Source of the DNA: Pseudomonadota bacterium
Lineage (GTDB): Bacteria; Pseudomonadota; Gammaproteobacteria; Burkholderiales; Burkholderiaceae_D
Length of the DNA: 11,146 nt
Direction: 5' to 3'
Assembly: GCA_023416415.1 (NCBI GenBank)
Contig: JAEZHR010000199.1
Location: forward strand, 1 to 11,146
Under the pieces are notes generated by a model. That model was given only the letters and a program-made list of their open reading frames with translations, was not told where the DNA came from and ran no database searches. Of the stretch, positions 1 through 7,039 are shown piece by piece (position 1 is the stretch's first letter; each line of letters opens with the position of its first letter). A program made the position numbers and the translations under genes.

Positions 1-136
1 TGCCGGAACAGTGCACGCCGCCCGGGACCTGATTGTGGACCTTCAGCGTCGTGCTGCGCGTCGCGATTTCGCCGAGCTCTTCGGCCAGTGCTGTTTCCAG
101 GCCGCGTGGGCAGGGGCAGAAAAAGGAATATGACAT
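1..136 (-). CDS. rlmL: Ribosomal RNA large subunit methyltransferase RlmL, N-terminal fragment (runs off the window)
   Basis: The minus strand from the ATG at 136 down to base 1 is an open frame of 45 codons with no stop. The peptide starts MSYSFFCPCPRGLETALAEE and ends near VPGGVHCSG. This matches the N-terminus of the THUMP-domain class I SAM-dependent rRNA methyltransferases (RlmL/YcbY, modifying G2445 of 23S rRNA), which have an RGLE...L..EL block followed by a GGVHF.G block. The THUMP and catalytic Rossmann domains would lie outside the window, so methyltransferase activity cannot be checked here. AAGGG lies about 7 bases before the ATG and could serve as a ribosome binding site. It is the last visible gene of the leftward cluster, 90 bp after the isomerase-like gene. 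Another THUMP-family RNA methyltransferase is possible, but RlmL is the best fit. Confidence 0.8.
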   Translation of the reverse strand, partial: MSYSFFCPCPRGLETALAEELGEIATRSTTLKVHNQVPGGVHCSG

Positions 137-158
137 GAGGAACCCTTGGTCCGTGGAC

Positions 159-174
159 GGCGCCCTGCGGCGCC
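159..174. repeat. Perfect GC-rich inverted repeat just upstream of rlmL
   Basis: GGCGCC, a 4-base loop (ctgc on the plus strand), then GGCGCC again form a perfect 6-bp stem in the 90-bp gap between the isomerase-like gene and rlmL. It ends 22 bases before the rlmL ATG. No T-run follows on either strand, so it is not an obvious intrinsic terminator. It could be a leader structure of rlmL or chance in GC-rich DNA. Confidence 0.3.
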
Positions 175-226
175 TGATTGGTTGTCTTGTTGCGTCGTCC
201 GCCGCCGACGGATGACCTTGTCGCAG

Positions 227-829
227 TTACTTCGCCAGTGCTCGCTCGACGAAATCCAGCCGATCCTGGCCCCAGTAGGCTTCACCGTCGATTACGTACC
301 ATGGCGAACCGAACACGCTGGCTGCGATGGCCTCGTTCGTGTAGCGCTCGTACTCGGCCTGCACGCTGGCTGTCTCGGACGCTTGCAGCAGTGCGCGTCC
401 GTCCAGTCCGCATTCGTCGGCCAGGGCGGCCAGGGTGGTGCCATTGCCGATGTTGCGCTCTTCGGCCCAGACCGCGCGCATGATCGCACCGGCAAGCTGC
501 ATCGCGGTGTCGCCGCCGTGTGCGAGCTTGGCCGCGATGATGAGCTTGGCGGCCGGATCGCCCGGCACCGGAAAATGGGTCGGCTGGGGATTGAGCGGGA
601 TGCCGAGATGTTCGCTCCAGCGCCTGAGCTCGATCAGGCGATATGCCTGGCGCTGCACGGGCCGCTTGGGCAGCGGCAGGCCGCCGGAGACCGAGAATAC
701 CTTGCCAAGATCGCAGGGCTTGACGTCGATGCGCGTCCGGTGGCGCTGCGCGATCTCCGCAAGCCGTGCGTGGCCCAGGTAGGCCCACGGCGATTGCGGG
801 GCAAAGTAATACTCGACCAGCTTGCTCAT
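227..829 (-). CDS. 2-hydroxychromene-2-carboxylate isomerase-like protein (DsbA/kappa-GST family)
   Basis: A 200-residue protein of the thioredoxin-fold kappa-class GST/DsbA superfamily. Residues 6-19 (YYFAPQSPWAYLGH) give the family's N-terminal strand and helix; Ser13 sits where the named isomerases carry their active-site serine, and there is no CXXC motif, so it is not a disulfide oxidoreductase. The C-terminal block at about 173-193 (FGSPWYVIDGE...WGQDRLDF) is the signature of 2-hydroxychromene-2-carboxylate isomerases, glutathione-dependent enzymes of naphthalene breakdown. The length is normal for the family and no signal peptide is visible, so it should be cytoplasmic. Its neighbours are housekeeping genes, with no aromatic-degradation gene in the window, so the true substrate is open; a general glutathione-linked isomerase or reductase role is as likely. 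It begins 10 bp after the hemJ stop, which suggests co-transcription. Confidence 0.88.
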   Translation of the reverse strand: MSKLVEYYFAPQSPWAYLGHARLAEIAQRHRTRIDVKPCDLGKVFSVSGGLPLPKRPVQRQAYRLIELRRWSEHLGIPLNPQPTHFPVPGDPAAKLIIAAKLAHGGDTAMQLAGAIMRAVWAEERNIGNGTTLAALADECGLDGRALLQASETASVQAEYERYTNEAIAASVFGSPWYVIDGEAYWGQDRLDFVERALAK

Positions 830-839
830 GCAGTCCGAT

Positions 840-1250
840 TCAGAAGGGCTTGACTACCGCGAGGATCACGGCCAGCAGCAGGCCGATCGTCGTAATCTCG
901 TTGAACCAGCGATACCAGGTATGACTGTGGGCGTTGCTGCCGGTTTCAAACTTCTTCAGCAGGCCGTTGCACACGTGCTGATAGCCGATCATCAGCACCG
1001 CGATGGTCAGCTTGCCATGAATCCAACCGCCCTTGAATCCGAAACCGAGCCACAGCCACACGCCGAGCAGTACGGCCGGGAAGGACAGCAGATTCGTGAA
1101 TCGGTACAGCTTGCGCGCCATCGTCAGCAGGCGTGCGCGTGCTGCGTCGTCGGTTTCCATCGCCAGGTTGACGAAGATGCGCGGCAGGTAGAACAGGCCG
1201 GCGAACCAGGAGACGATGAAGAAGATGTGGAATGTCTTAACCCAGAGCAT
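840..1250 (-). CDS. hemJ: HemJ-type protoporphyrinogen IX oxidase (CopD family membrane protein)
   Basis: A 136-residue hydrophobic protein with about four membrane segments (roughly residues 5-25, 54-72, 80-97 and 118-134). It carries HemJ landmarks: an early histidine (His8 in the VKTFHIFFIVSWFAGLFYLP stretch), the IHGK motif with Lys80, and the closing WYRWFNE motif at 112-118. In characterised HemJ proteins an early His and a central Lys are needed for haem binding and activity. The enzyme oxidises protoporphyrinogen IX to protoporphyrin IX in the inner membrane, the penultimate step of haem synthesis, and is the usual form in proteobacteria lacking HemG and HemY. The length is typical. 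It lies 51 bp after proA and 10 bp before the isomerase-like gene. Many annotations would say only 'CopD family protein'; the motifs favour HemJ. Confidence 0.82.
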   Translation of the reverse strand: MLWVKTFHIFFIVSWFAGLFYLPRIFVNLAMETDDAARARLLTMARKLYRFTNLLSFPAVLLGVWLWLGFGFKGGWIHGKLTIAVLMIGYQHVCNGLLKKFETGSNAHSHTWYRWFNEITTIGLLLAVILAVVKPF

Positions 1251-1301
1251 TTTTCAGTTGGACTTTTTTGATAGGGAGAGGGACAGGATGGAGAACGCCT
1301 T

Positions 1302-2567
1302 TTACTCTCTGACTTCACCGTGCCCGAGCACGACGTATTTCAGTGAGGTCAGGCCTTCCAGCCCGACCGGCCCGCGCGCATGCAGCTTGTCGTTCGAAAT
1401 GCCGATTTCGGCGCCCAGGCCGTATTCGAAGCCGTCGGCAAAACGCGTCGAGGCATTGACCATGACCGAAGCAGAGTCGACTTCGCGCAGGAAGCGCATC
1501 GCTCGGGAATAGTCCTCGGTCACGATGGAATCGGTGTGTTGCGAAGAATAGGTGTTGATGTGCTCGATCGCCTCGTCCACGCCCTCGACGACCTTCACGG
1601 CGAGAATCGCGGCCAGGTACTCGGTGCGCCAGTCGTCCTCTGTCGCTTTCGCCAGACGCGCGTAGCCGGCCAGGATCCGATGGGCTTCGGCATCGGCGCG
1701 CAGCTCGACTTCCTTGCTTGCGTACAGCTCGGCCAGGCGCGGCAGCACCCGGGGCGCGATGGCGCGCGCGACCAGTAGGGTTTCCATCGTGTTGCAGGTG
1801 CCGTAGCGATGGCACTTGGCGTTGAAGGCGACCTTCAAGGCCTTGTCGATGTCGGCCTTGTCGTCGATGTAGACGTGGCAGATGCCGTCCAGGTGCTTGA
1901 TCATCGGCACCTTGGATTCCTTCATCAGGCGCTCGATCAGGCCCTTGCCGCCACGCGGCACGATGACGTCGACGTACTGCGGCATCGTGATCAGTTCTCC
2001 CACCGCCGCCCGGTCGGTTGTCTCGACGATCTGCACCGCGTCTTCCGGCAGCCCGGCGCCGGCCAGACCTTCCTTGACCAGCCTGGCCAGGGCCTGATTG
2101 CAGTGGATGGCTTCCGAACCGCCGCGCAGAATTGTCGCGTTACCGCTCTTGATGCACAGGCCGGCGGCATCCACCGTCACGTTCGGACGCGCCTCGTAAA
2201 TAATGCCGATTACGCCCAGCGGCACGCGCATCTGCCCGACCTGGATGCCGGTCGGACGGTATTTCATGTTCGAGATCTCCCCGATCGGATCGGGCAGTGC
2301 GACGATCTGTTCCAGTCCTTCCGCCATGGTCGCAATGGCCTTGTCGGACAGGGTCAGGCGGTCCAGCATCGCCGCGGCCAGACCGTTGGCGCGTGCGGCT
2401 TCCAGGTCCTTCTGATTGGCGGCGCGCAGCGCATCGGCGTCACGACGGATTGCCGTGGCGATCAGCGACAGCGCCTTGTTCTTTGCGGCGGTATCAGCCT
2501 TGGCCATGGCGCGCGATGCTTTGCGGGCGCGCTGGCCGACGTCGTTCATGTATTGCTTGATGTCCAT
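1302..2567 (-). CDS. proA: Gamma-glutamyl phosphate reductase (glutamate-5-semialdehyde dehydrogenase)
   Basis: A 421-residue cytoplasmic enzyme that reduces gamma-glutamyl phosphate to glutamate-5-semialdehyde with NADPH, the second step of proline synthesis. It has the aldehyde-dehydrogenase fold typical of ProA. The block at about 114-131 (RVPLGVIGIIYEARPNVT), the VIVPRGGKGL motif at 201-210, and the active-site region RYGTCNTMETLL with Cys258 as the expected nucleophile are all present. The C-terminal block at about 380-400 (FEYGLGAEIGIS...HARGP) is also intact. Length is full and it is not fused to a glutamate kinase. No proB lies in the window, so the partner kinase is encoded elsewhere. 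It follows holA by 61 bp and precedes hemJ by 51 bp. The ATG at 2567 is preceded by an AGG about 8 bases upstream. Confidence 0.97.
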   Translation of the reverse strand: MDIKQYMNDVGQRARKASRAMAKADTAAKNKALSLIATAIRRDADALRAANQKDLEAARANGLAAAMLDRLTLSDKAIATMAEGLEQIVALPDPIGEISNMKYRPTGIQVGQMRVPLGVIGIIYEARPNVTVDAAGLCIKSGNATILRGGSEAIHCNQALARLVKEGLAGAGLPEDAVQIVETTDRAAVGELITMPQYVDVIVPRGGKGLIERLMKESKVPMIKHLDGICHVYIDDKADIDKALKVAFNAKCHRYGTCNTMETLLVARAIAPRVLPRLAELYASKEVELRADAEAHRILAGYARLAKATEDDWRTEYLAAILAVKVVEGVDEAIEHINTYSSQHTDSIVTEDYSRAMRFLREVDSASVMVNASTRFADGFEYGLGAEIGISNDKLHARGPVGLEGLTSLKYVVLGHGEVRE

Positions 2568-2628
2568 TTCACTAACCTATTACAACAGTTGATCCTGCGG
2601 CTTCTCTTGCAAGTGGGGAGAGCTCCGC

Positions 2629-3645
2629 CTATCCGCATGCCACCTTCAATCCAAGCTGCAACAATGCATCCCATGCATCACCGGCGAATGCCTTGGCCCG
2701 CAATCCCTTCACCATCCTGTCCACCTGCGCCGCATCGCGCAGCGCGCCTTCCAGCACGGGCAGGGAAAGCCGGTTCAGCGCCGGGCCCATCAATCGCTCG
2801 CGCGGACCCCAGATGCGGCTTTCCTTCATCAGCGCGGCCAGGGGTTTGCCCTGCGCGGCGCCAGCCTTGAGCTTCAGGAGCGTGCGAATTTCCTCGGTCA
2901 TGGCCCACAGCACCAGAGGCAATGCCTCGCCTTCGCCCTTCAGTCCTTCGATCATGCGCGCCAGCCGTGACGCATCGCCGCCCAGCATCGCCTCATTGAG
3001 CTTGAATACATCGTAACGCGCCACGTTCAGCACCGCATCCTGCACCTGTTCGAAGGCGAGCTTGCCGGCCGGGTAGAGCAGCGCCAGCTTCTGGATCTCC
3101 TGGTGCGCGGCCAGCAGGTTGCCTTCGACGCGGTCCGAGATGAAATCCAGGCTTGCACGGTCCGCGCTCTGCTGCTGCGCTGCCAGTCGGCTGCCGATCC
3201 AGCCGGGCAACTGGCTGCGCTCGATCGGCGGGATGTCTATGTACACCCCCGTCCGCTGCAGGGCGGCGACCCAGGCTGCCTTCTGCGTCTGCCAGTCGAG
3301 TTTGGGCAGCGTGATCAGGGTCACATTGTCCGGGTTCAGGTCAGCCACGTAATCCTGTAGCGCCTGGCCGCCATCCTTGCCGGGCTTGCCGCCAGGGATG
3401 CGCAGTTCGATCAGCTTGCGCTCGCCGAACAGCGATTGCGACTGGTTGGCCGCCGCCAGCTCACCCCACTTGAAGTAGCGCTCGGCCACCAGGACTTCGC
3501 GCTCGGAAAAGCCCTGCGCGCGTGCGGTGCGGCGGATCTTGTCGGCGGATTCCAGTGCCAGCAGATGCTCGTCGCTGGTGATCACGTACAGCGGCGCCAG
3601 CGTTTTCGCCAGGTGGGCATTGAGGGCGTCGGCGCGCAGTTGCAT
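2629..3645 (-). CDS. holA: DNA polymerase III subunit delta (clamp-loader wrench)
   Basis: A 338-residue cytoplasmic protein. Delta is the clamp-loader subunit that opens the beta sliding clamp during loading at the replication fork. The N-terminus (LAPLYVITSDEHLLALE, about 16-32) and the SLFGERKLIELR block at 71-82 are typical of HolA, as is the helical C-terminal collar domain with its conserved VLWAMTEEIRTLL stretch. The length is close to the 330-350 residues usual for the family. Like other delta subunits it shows no recognisable Walker A motif, so it should not hydrolyse ATP itself. Its ATG overlaps the lptE stop by one base (TGATG), which implies translational coupling. The leuS-lptE-holA order is common in proteobacteria (in E. 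coli leuS-lptE-holA-nadD). Confidence 0.96.
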   Translation of the reverse strand: MQLRADALNAHLAKTLAPLYVITSDEHLLALESADKIRRTARAQGFSEREVLVAERYFKWGELAAANQSQSLFGERKLIELRIPGGKPGKDGGQALQDYVADLNPDNVTLITLPKLDWQTQKAAWVAALQRTGVYIDIPPIERSQLPGWIGSRLAAQQQSADRASLDFISDRVEGNLLAAHQEIQKLALLYPAGKLAFEQVQDAVLNVARYDVFKLNEAMLGGDASRLARMIEGLKGEGEALPLVLWAMTEEIRTLLKLKAGAAQGKPLAALMKESRIWGPRERLMGPALNRLSLPVLEGALRDAAQVDRMVKGLRAKAFAGDAWDALLQLGLKVACG

Positions 3646-4139
3646 CAGAGCGTGATGGCGGCGAGTCGGCGCAGGATCTGCTGAACTGCGTCGGACTGCA
3701 TGTTCCGGAACAGCATTTCCTCCTCCTTTTCCTTCGCTATCGCCATTGATTCGTTGTAGCTCAGATCGCGCTTGAGTGCGATCTCGTTCGGCGGCAGCAG
3801 TACCGTGCCGTCCGGGCGCCGTACGCGGAAGCTCACCTTGTAATACAGCGAATACTCACGAATGCGGCCTGCCGTGTTGAGTGTCTCGCCGCCCCGGCTG
3901 CGGGATTCGGAAAGGATGTCGATGATGGCTTGCGCATCCTTCGGATCGCTGACCACCTGGGTACTGCCGGTGGCTTCCACCATGCGCCGCAGATCGGTGC
4001 CCAGGCCAGCTGTGTTTCCGGCCGGGATATAGACGGTGGAAAACGGCAGCATTGCCTGCATGCCGCTGCCGCGCAGGCGGAAACCGCAGGCGGCCAGCGG
4101 CATGGTCGAGGCAAGGGCAAGGAAGGATCGGCGGTTCAT
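3645..4139 (-). CDS. lptE: LPS-assembly lipoprotein LptE
   Basis: A 164-residue outer-membrane lipoprotein that plugs the LptD barrel and helps place lipopolysaccharide in the outer leaflet. The N-terminus MNRRSFLALA...PLAACGFRLRG is a lipoprotein signal with lipobox LAAC, lipidation expected on Cys18, and CGF.LRG is the classic start of mature LptE. The rest fits the family: an ADIL-like mid-region (AQAIIDILSE), an SLYYKVSFRV strand, and a C-terminal helix (MQSDAVQQILRRL). I chose the ATG at 4139, 4 bp after the leuS stop; a TTG at 4151 would add four residues (MRDA) ahead of the signal and overlap leuS by 8 bp, which is less likely. The stop overlaps the holA start by one base, so the two are probably translationally coupled. 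Confidence 0.94.
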   Translation of the reverse strand: MNRRSFLALASTMPLAACGFRLRGSGMQAMLPFSTVYIPAGNTAGLGTDLRRMVEATGSTQVVSDPKDAQAIIDILSESRSRGGETLNTAGRIREYSLYYKVSFRVRRPDGTVLLPPNEIALKRDLSYNESMAIAKEKEEEMLFRNMQSDAVQQILRRLAAITL

Positions 4140-4143
4140 GGCA

Positions 4144-6792
4144 TCACGCAACGATGTTGACGAGTTTGCCGGGCACCACGATCACCTTCTTCGGCGTGCC
4201 CTCTACGAACTTCTTCACGTTTTCATTGGCCAGTGCGGCAGCTTCGATGGCGGCCTTGTCGGCGTCCTTCGCCACCTTGACGCTGCCGCGCAGCTTGCCG
4301 TTGACCTGCACCATCAGCTCGATCTCGGCCTGCTCCAATGCAGTCGGATCGACCTGCGGCCAGGGCGCATCGAGGATGTCGCCGTGGGCGGCATTGAAGC
4401 CGAGCTCGCTCCACAGCACGTGGGCGATGTGCGGCGCAACCGGATACAGCACGCGCAGGAAAATCGACAGACCCTCGGCGATCACCGCGTTCGTCTGCGC
4501 CGAGTCGGCCAGCCTGGCGCCTTCCAGGGTGTTGAGCATCTTCATGCAGGCCGATACTACCGTGTTGTACTGAATGCGGCGGAAGTCGTGGTCGGCCTGC
4601 TGGAGGATCTTGTGCATTTCGCGACGCAGACTCTTGTGCGTCTCGGGCAGCTCGGAGAAGTCGAGGTAGGACGACGCCTTCACGCGCTGGGACTGTGCGT
4701 GGGCGAATGCCCAGACCCGGCGCAGGAAACGGTTTGCGCCTTCGACGCCGGCATCGTTCCACTCCAGCGTCTGTTCCGGCGGCGAAGCGAACATCACGAA
4801 CAGGCGCGCGGTATCGGCCCCGTACTGGTTGATCAGGTCCTGCGGATCGACGCCGTTGTTCTTCGACTTCGACATCGTGCCGACGCCTTCGTAGTTCACG
4901 ACCGAGCCATCCTTCTTCAGTCTGGCGCCGGTGATGCGTCCGGATTCGTCATGGACGTTCTCGACTTCATGCGGCCAGAAGTACTCGATAGCGCCCTTGT
5001 CGGTGCGGCGCGAGTAGATGTGATTGAGCACCATGCCCTGGGTAAGCAGGTTGGTGAATGGCTCATCGATCTTGACCAGGCCGAGATCGCGCATGACCTT
5101 GGTCCAGAAGCGCGCATACAGCAGGTGCAGGATCGCGTGCTCGATACCGCCGATGTACTGGTCCATCGGCATCCAGTAGTCGGCGCCGTCGGCCACCATC
5201 TGTTCGTCGTTCTTCGGATCGCAGTAGCGCATGAAGTACCAGGACGAATCCACGAAGGTGTCCATGGTGTCGGTCTCGCGCCGCGCCGGCTTGCCGCACT
5301 GCGGGCAGTCGACGTGCAGGAAGTCTTCGCGCTTGTTGAGCGGATTACCGCTGCCGTCCGGCACGCAATCCTGCGGCAGCACGACCGGCAGGTCCTTCTC
5401 CGGCACAGGAACCGGGCCGCATGATTCGCAATGGATGATCGGGATCGGCGTGCCCCAGTAGCGCTGGCGCGAAATTCCCCAGTCGCGCAGGCGCCATGTG
5501 GTCTTTTTCTCGCCCAGGCCCTTTGCGGCCAGATCGCCGGCGATGGCGTCGACGGCGGCCTTGTAAGTCAGCCCATCGTACTTGCCGGAATTGACTGTCC
5601 TGCCGCGCTGCTTGTCGGCATACCACTCCTGCCAGGCATCGGTCGAATACGTCTCGCCTTCGACAGCCACGACCGGCTTGATGGCCAGGCCATATTTCTT
5701 CGCGAACGCGAAATCGCGCTCATCGTGCGCCGGCACGCCCATCACGGCGCCGTCGCCGTAGCTCATTAGCACGTAGTTGCCGACCCACACCTCGACCTGC
5801 TCGCCGGTGAGTGGGTGCGTGACGGTCAGGCCCGTCGGCATGCCTTCCTTTTCCTTGAGCGCCAGTTCGGCTTCGGTGGTGCCGCCGCGCTTGCATTCCT
5901 CGATGAATGCGGCCAGTTTCGGGTTCGACGCCGCTGCGTGCGTGGCCAGCGGGTGTTCCGGAGCGACCGCACAGAATGTCACGCCCATGATGGTGTCGGC
6001 ACGCGTGGTGAACACGTACATGCGGCCATCCTGGATCGGATTGCCGTCGCCGTCGCGGATGTCATGGGTGAAGGCAAAGCGCACGCCCTCGCTCTTGCCG
6101 ATCCAGTTCTCCTGCATCACGCGCACCCGCTCCGGCCAGCCGGGCAGCTTGTTGACGACGTGATCGAGCAGTTCTTCCGCGTAGTCCGTGATCTTCAGGT
6201 AATAGCCTGGGATCTCGCGCTTTTCGACCAGCGCGCCGGTGCGCCAGCCGCGCCCGTCGATCACCTGTTCGTTCGCCAGCACGGTCTGATCGACCGGGTC
6301 CCAGTTCACGACCTGGGTCTTGCGGTAGGCGATGCCCTTTTCCAGCATCTTCAGGAACAGCCACTGGTTCCACTTGTAGTAGCTCGGGTCGCAGGTCGCG
6401 ACTTCGCGCGACCAGTCGATTGCCAGACCCATCGCCTGCATCTGCTTCTTCATGTAGGCGATGTTTTCGTAGGTCCACTTCGCCGGCGGCACGCCGTTCT
6501 TCAGCGCCGCGTTCTCCGCAGGCAGACCGAACGCATCCCAGCCCATGGGCATGAGTACGTTGTAGCCGTTCATGCGCAGGAAGCGCGCAAGCATGTCGTT
6601 GATCGTGTAATTGCGCACATGCCCCATGTGCAACTTGCCGGACGGGTAGGGCAGCATCGAGCAGGCATAGAACTTCTTCTTGTCCTGTCCGTTCTTGTCC
6701 TTCGCGTGTTCGACGGTCTTGTAGGCGTCGATCGCGGTCCAATGGTCTTGCGCCGCCTTCTCGACGTCGGCGGGGATGTACTTGTCTTGCAT
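4144..6792 (-). CDS. leuS: Leucyl-tRNA synthetase
   Basis: An 882-residue class Ia aminoacyl-tRNA synthetase that charges tRNA-Leu. In order: the HIGH motif as HMGH at residues 55-58 (within PYPSGKLHMGHVRNYTI); the CP1 editing domain, with its threonine-rich TTRADTIMG block at 262-270 and the later GVPAHDERDFAFA motif; a zinc-type Cys cluster (HCESCG and CPQCGKPARRE); KMSKS as MSKSK at 640-644; then the anticodon-binding and C-terminal domains. All signature elements are intact and the length is normal. I chose the ATG at 6792 (MQDKYIPADVEKAAQDHW), which matches the usual start. The in-frame ATG at 6828 lies inside the predicted -10 box, and a longer open frame to 7251 runs antisense-like through dapB and has no family similarity. 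It heads the leuS-lptE-holA unit. Confidence 0.98.
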   Translation of the reverse strand: MQDKYIPADVEKAAQDHWTAIDAYKTVEHAKDKNGQDKKKFYACSMLPYPSGKLHMGHVRNYTINDMLARFLRMNGYNVLMPMGWDAFGLPAENAALKNGVPPAKWTYENIAYMKKQMQAMGLAIDWSREVATCDPSYYKWNQWLFLKMLEKGIAYRKTQVVNWDPVDQTVLANEQVIDGRGWRTGALVEKREIPGYYLKITDYAEELLDHVVNKLPGWPERVRVMQENWIGKSEGVRFAFTHDIRDGDGNPIQDGRMYVFTTRADTIMGVTFCAVAPEHPLATHAAASNPKLAAFIEECKRGGTTEAELALKEKEGMPTGLTVTHPLTGEQVEVWVGNYVLMSYGDGAVMGVPAHDERDFAFAKKYGLAIKPVVAVEGETYSTDAWQEWYADKQRGRTVNSGKYDGLTYKAAVDAIAGDLAAKGLGEKKTTWRLRDWGISRQRYWGTPIPIIHCESCGPVPVPEKDLPVVLPQDCVPDGSGNPLNKREDFLHVDCPQCGKPARRETDTMDTFVDSSWYFMRYCDPKNDEQMVADGADYWMPMDQYIGGIEHAILHLLYARFWTKVMRDLGLVKIDEPFTNLLTQGMVLNHIYSRRTDKGAIEYFWPHEVENVHDESGRITGARLKKDGSVVNYEGVGTMSKSKNNGVDPQDLINQYGADTARLFVMFASPPEQTLEWNDAGVEGANRFLRRVWAFAHAQSQRVKASSYLDFSELPETHKSLRREMHKILQQADHDFRRIQYNTVVSACMKMLNTLEGARLADSAQTNAVIAEGLSIFLRVLYPVAPHIAHVLWSELGFNAAHGDILDAPWPQVDPTALEQAEIELMVQVNGKLRGSVKVAKDADKAAIEAAALANENVKKFVEGTPKKVIVVPGKLVNIVA

Positions 6793-6819
6793 GGCGGGAG
6801 ATGCCGGGAGTGAATGTGA

Positions 6820-6855
6820 ACCGGACATTATACTGGCTCGCCACGCGGGCTTGCG
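6820..6855 (-). promoter_or_regulatory. Probable leuS promoter (perfect -10 box)
   Basis: The minus strand carries a perfect TATAAT at 6827-6832. The best -35 partner is a weak TTCGCA (4 of 6 matches to TTGACA) at 19-bp spacing, 6852-6857; at 17-bp spacing the hexamer is poor. Transcription would begin near 6820, giving a leader of about 28 nt before the leuS ATG at 6792. It lies just downstream of the dapB terminator, as a new transcription unit requires. No leader-peptide or T-box structure is evident. Confidence 0.55.
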
Positions 6856-6869
6856 AAGCAGAATGCCAT

Positions 6870-6895
6870 GCGCAGGCGATGCTGGCGCCTTGCGC
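6870..6895. repeat. Imperfect inverted repeat upstream of the leuS promoter
   Basis: GCGCAGGCG (6870-6878) and CGCCTTGCGC (6886-6895) pair with one bulged base around a 7-base spacer. It lies upstream of the predicted leuS promoter, so it would not be in the leuS leader. No T-run follows on either strand. It could be a protein-binding site or chance. Confidence 0.25.
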
Positions 6896-6962
6896 TCGGG
6901 ATGAAGGGGGAAAGTCGCGGCGTGCTGCGCGAACAGACCTCTCGGGCCGCGTCGTGCGAATG

Positions 6963-6996
6963 AGAAAAGAAGCGTATGGCAGTGGCCGTACGCTTC
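6963..6996 (-). terminator. Rho-independent terminator of bamE-dapB
   Basis: On the minus strand GAAGCGTA (6989-6996) pairs perfectly with TACGCTTC (6969-6976). The stem continues inward through a G-T wobble and a GGC/GCC pairing to a 4-base loop at 6981-6984, and is followed at once by TTTTCT (6963-6968). It lies 35 bp beyond the dapB stop and before the leuS promoter, as expected for the end of the bamE-dapB transcript. Confidence 0.85.
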
Positions 6997-7012
6997 AGGT
7001 GGACACTGCTGC

Positions 7013-7039
7013 TTAGCGCAGTCAGCGCAGTCAGCGCAG
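7013..7039 (-). repeat. Three tandem 9-bp repeats carrying the dapB stop codon
   Basis: Read on the minus strand, the end of dapB is CTGCGCTGA, CTGCGCTGA, CTGCGCTAA in direct succession (7031-7039, 7022-7030, 7013-7021). The first unit supplies the last two codons (Leu-Arg) and the stop. Because the unit is 9 bp, the following copies keep the frame and give two more Leu-Arg-stop sets, so three in-frame stops occur within 21 bases. This looks like a local slippage duplication. Confidence 0.9.

Noticed and set aside
1809..2870. Plus-strand open frame of 353 codons opposite proA and holA
   Set aside because: It crosses the proA/holA boundary on the opposite strand, both of which are clearly real genes, and its peptide has no recognisable domain.
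4036..5424. Long plus-strand open frame (462 codons) opposite leuS
   Set aside because: Antisense shadow of leuS. High GC and the codon pattern of the real gene remove stops on the other strand; the peptide is His/Arg/Val-rich and resembles no family.
5815..6813. Plus-strand open frame of 332 codons opposite the leuS 5' half
   Set aside because: Shadow of leuS with low-complexity composition and no family resemblance.
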